A stretch of DNA of 64,000 bases from Stratiolaelaps scimitus (taxonomy: Eukaryota > Arthropoda > Arachnida > Mesostigmata > Laelapidae), in the NCBI GenBank assembly GCA_019614645.1, contig JABWDB010000008.1:1054001-1118000 (forward strand), in the 5' to 3' direction. The notes below the pieces were generated by a model, which saw only the letters and a list, made by a program, of their open reading frames with translations, was not told where the DNA came from and did not search any database. The position numbers were made by a program, and so were the translations under genes. Numbering within the stretch: the stretch's first letter is position 1; every line of letters starts with the position of its first letter. Shown here in pieces: positions 62,667 to 64,000 of this stretch.

Positions 62667-62769
62667 CTACAAATCAATATTCAATAAAAAGAAACAACAA
62701 CAACGACGATTTATTTCTACAAATAAATATTCAATAAAACAACAACCACAACAACAACAACAACAACAG
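62667..62769 (+). repeat. Tandem 45-bp duplication and (CAA)n run
   Basis: TATTTCTACAAATCAATATT and TATTTCTACAAATAAATATT, each followed by CAATAAAA and CAAC units, lie next to each other, then about eight CAA/CAC units lead straight into the splice acceptor of rhomboid exon 4. Confidence 0.75.
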
Positions 62770-62895
62770 GTGTTCGTTCCGGAAACACGTCGCAGCACCC
62801 AGTTACGTCTGTTTCTGAGCGACTTCCCATTTTCGCTGATTAGTCCTGTAAGCGTGATCGTCTTTCTCGTCACACAGCTCATCAGTTGCATTCAG
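62770..62895 (+). CDS. EF-hand rhomboid protein, fourth exon (first transmembrane segment)
   Basis: Acceptor acaacaacaacaacag|GTG (62770), unusually without a pyrimidine tract; donor ATTCAG|GTAGGA (62895). Encodes VFVPETRRSTQLRLFLSDFP then FSLISPVSVIVFLVTQLISC, the first membrane segment of the rhomboid core, placed as expected after the EF-hand and linker. Phase 0 at both ends. If the acceptor were further upstream the protein would carry a poly-Gln tract. Confidence 0.6.
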
Positions 62896-63304
62896 GTAGG
62901 AACGATAACTTGTCCTTAATCTGGAGACACTAAGGTACCCTTTTTTTGTGCTAAGTAAAAACACGCCTGCATCGATAATATCTCTACCAATGCGCTCGGT
63001 CACATGGGAAAAACACAAGAAGCACAAGGCTTCTGTGTTATTAAGCTCTTATTTCGATATAATTTACATCGATGTAACTACAAATAATGGTATGCTCACA
63101 CATGAAGAAAGCACCCACCGTATCACCGATGAACTCTGTAACAGCTTGAATAGCAGTATCAATATATTACACAATGGCTTGCGTGGCGAGGCCAGTTCTC
63201 CCCTTCTATTCGAAGTCCGTCACTTCTAAATTGATTACCGCTGGATGCTAATGTAGGTATTTCTTCTAAACCACGATGTTGTTGTCTCTGCTCCGCATCG
63301 ACAG

Positions 63305-63451
63305 ATGAGGACGTTTCTAGCGGCCAACAAAACCTGGACAATCTTCGGATATCTCCGCTATCACAGCAATCTCGGCTTCCTAACCGAAGGTTACCATTAC
63401 GGAGTCTGGTTCTTTACCGCCCCATTCGTTGAGGACAATCCATATCGAGCG
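63305..63451 (+). CDS. EF-hand rhomboid protein, fifth exon (loop 1)
   Basis: Acceptor ctccgcatcgacag|ATGAGG (63305) and donor CGAGCG|GTGCGTGT (63451), phase 0. Encodes MRTFLAANKTWTIFGYLRYH and FLTEGYHYGVWFFTAPFVED ending NPYRA. In rhomboids TM1 is followed by a loop ending in P-(L/F)-(I/V)-x-x-NP-x-R just before the E-x-WR motif of loop 1, so PFVEDNPYRA fits. The catalytic Ser (GxSG) and His are in exons not in this window, so protease activity cannot be judged. Products of this type cut membrane proteins within or near the bilayer. Confidence 0.6.
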
Positions 63452-64000
63452 GTGCGTGTAACAATACCACCACCACCATCCACACTCTTGGCGAACGTCT
63501 ACTGGCGCAATCGGGTTCCGTGTTACATGTATTAACTAACCTGTTGTGATCTCAGTTATTGAATTGGAACAATATTTGGACTATTCGATCATGTCTTCTT
63601 TGTCTGTGTGTTCTCGCCAAAAAGAAAAAAAATATGCGAACGTCCCAACATAAGGTCCTCATAGTAATCGATTAAGGTTAAGTTTGGAGGTCTGTCGTGA
63701 GAGGGAGAGAAACTGCGAGTCTAAAACAGTAATAGAGCGAAACGATTTCAACCGTAAAGGTTACAGTATACCTTGGTAGGATTTTAGTCATACAATTAAA
63801 GTTTGACGTTAATTTTTTTCATTATGATTGTGTTAATACACAGCGCTTACGGTTCTACCGCGCTGTAAGTAGTTATCATGAAGAACTCGAAACCGGTCGA
63901 TCATATTTATCTATACTGGTTTACGAAACATTGTCAGCACCATTGTGGAGGTTGCTTAAGGACAACGACTACCGTTTACTTTGACCTTGACACGATAACG
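63452..64000 (+). other. Intron of the rhomboid gene up to the window edge
   Basis: Apart from the possible microexon I see CCA-rich and A-rich sequence. No GxSG, WR or H..N rhomboid exon is present, so the gene continues to the right. Confidence 0.5.
63844..63864 (+). CDS. Possible 21-nt microexon in the rhomboid gene
   Basis: Bounded by a good acceptor (aatttttttcattatgattgtgttaatacacag) reduced to its core ttttttc...acacag, and a perfect donor GTAAGT. In the rhomboid frame (phase 0) it would encode RLRFYRA. It may be chance; the expected loop motif E-x-WR is not obvious in it. Confidence 0.25.

Overview
This is eukaryotic DNA: multi-exon genes with GT-AG introns, low gene density, and many (TA)n, (CT)n and (CAA)n microsatellites, tRNA-derived SINE pieces and a decayed LINE. 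The gene families (an invertebrate-type two-pore K+ channel, a LOTUS-Tudor germline protein, an EF-hand rhomboid, small secreted low-complexity proteins of cuticle type) suggest an arthropod. My best guess is a chelicerate, perhaps a parasitiform mite, but that is inference from style and not proof.

Layout. (1) 1-31256, minus strand: the 5' part of a two-pore-domain potassium channel gene. Four exons were rebuilt with matching splice phases: start and pre-TM1 exon (31140-31256), TM1 and cap (30003-30208), first pore helix (29723-29847), then a 27.8-kb intron, then filter and TM2 (1727-1940). The second pore lies beyond the left edge. The long intron holds only repeats. (2) 31257-45140: gene desert with SINE pieces, microsatellites and two GC-richer open stretches. 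(3) 45150-46110: a 5'-truncated non-LTR reverse transcriptase with one internal stop, followed at 46259-46706 by one copy of a roughly 445-bp dispersed repeat whose partner is at 12550-12991. (4) 47084-50901, plus strand: a germ-granule type LOTUS/Tudor protein, mostly in one 1.35-kb exon, with candidate extra exons on both sides. (5) 54187-57869, minus strand: a cluster of secreted-protein exons in which one signal-peptide exon can be joined in phase to either of two downstream 3' exon sets. (6) 61089-63451 and beyond the right edge, plus strand: the N-terminal half of an EF-hand rhomboid protein (RHBDL1/3 and rho-4 type), five exons; the catalytic part is outside.

The genes do not form an operon or pathway; they are neighbours with separate roles (membrane excitability, germline RNA silencing, secreted or cuticular products, membrane proteolysis). 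The least expected observations are the shared signal-peptide exon at 57815-57869, a phase-compatible alternative C-terminus for the Tudor protein, a rhomboid splice acceptor inside a (CAA)n repeat, and SINEs whose parts occur in different combinations. All gene models come from reading frames, splice motifs and phase, without transcript data.
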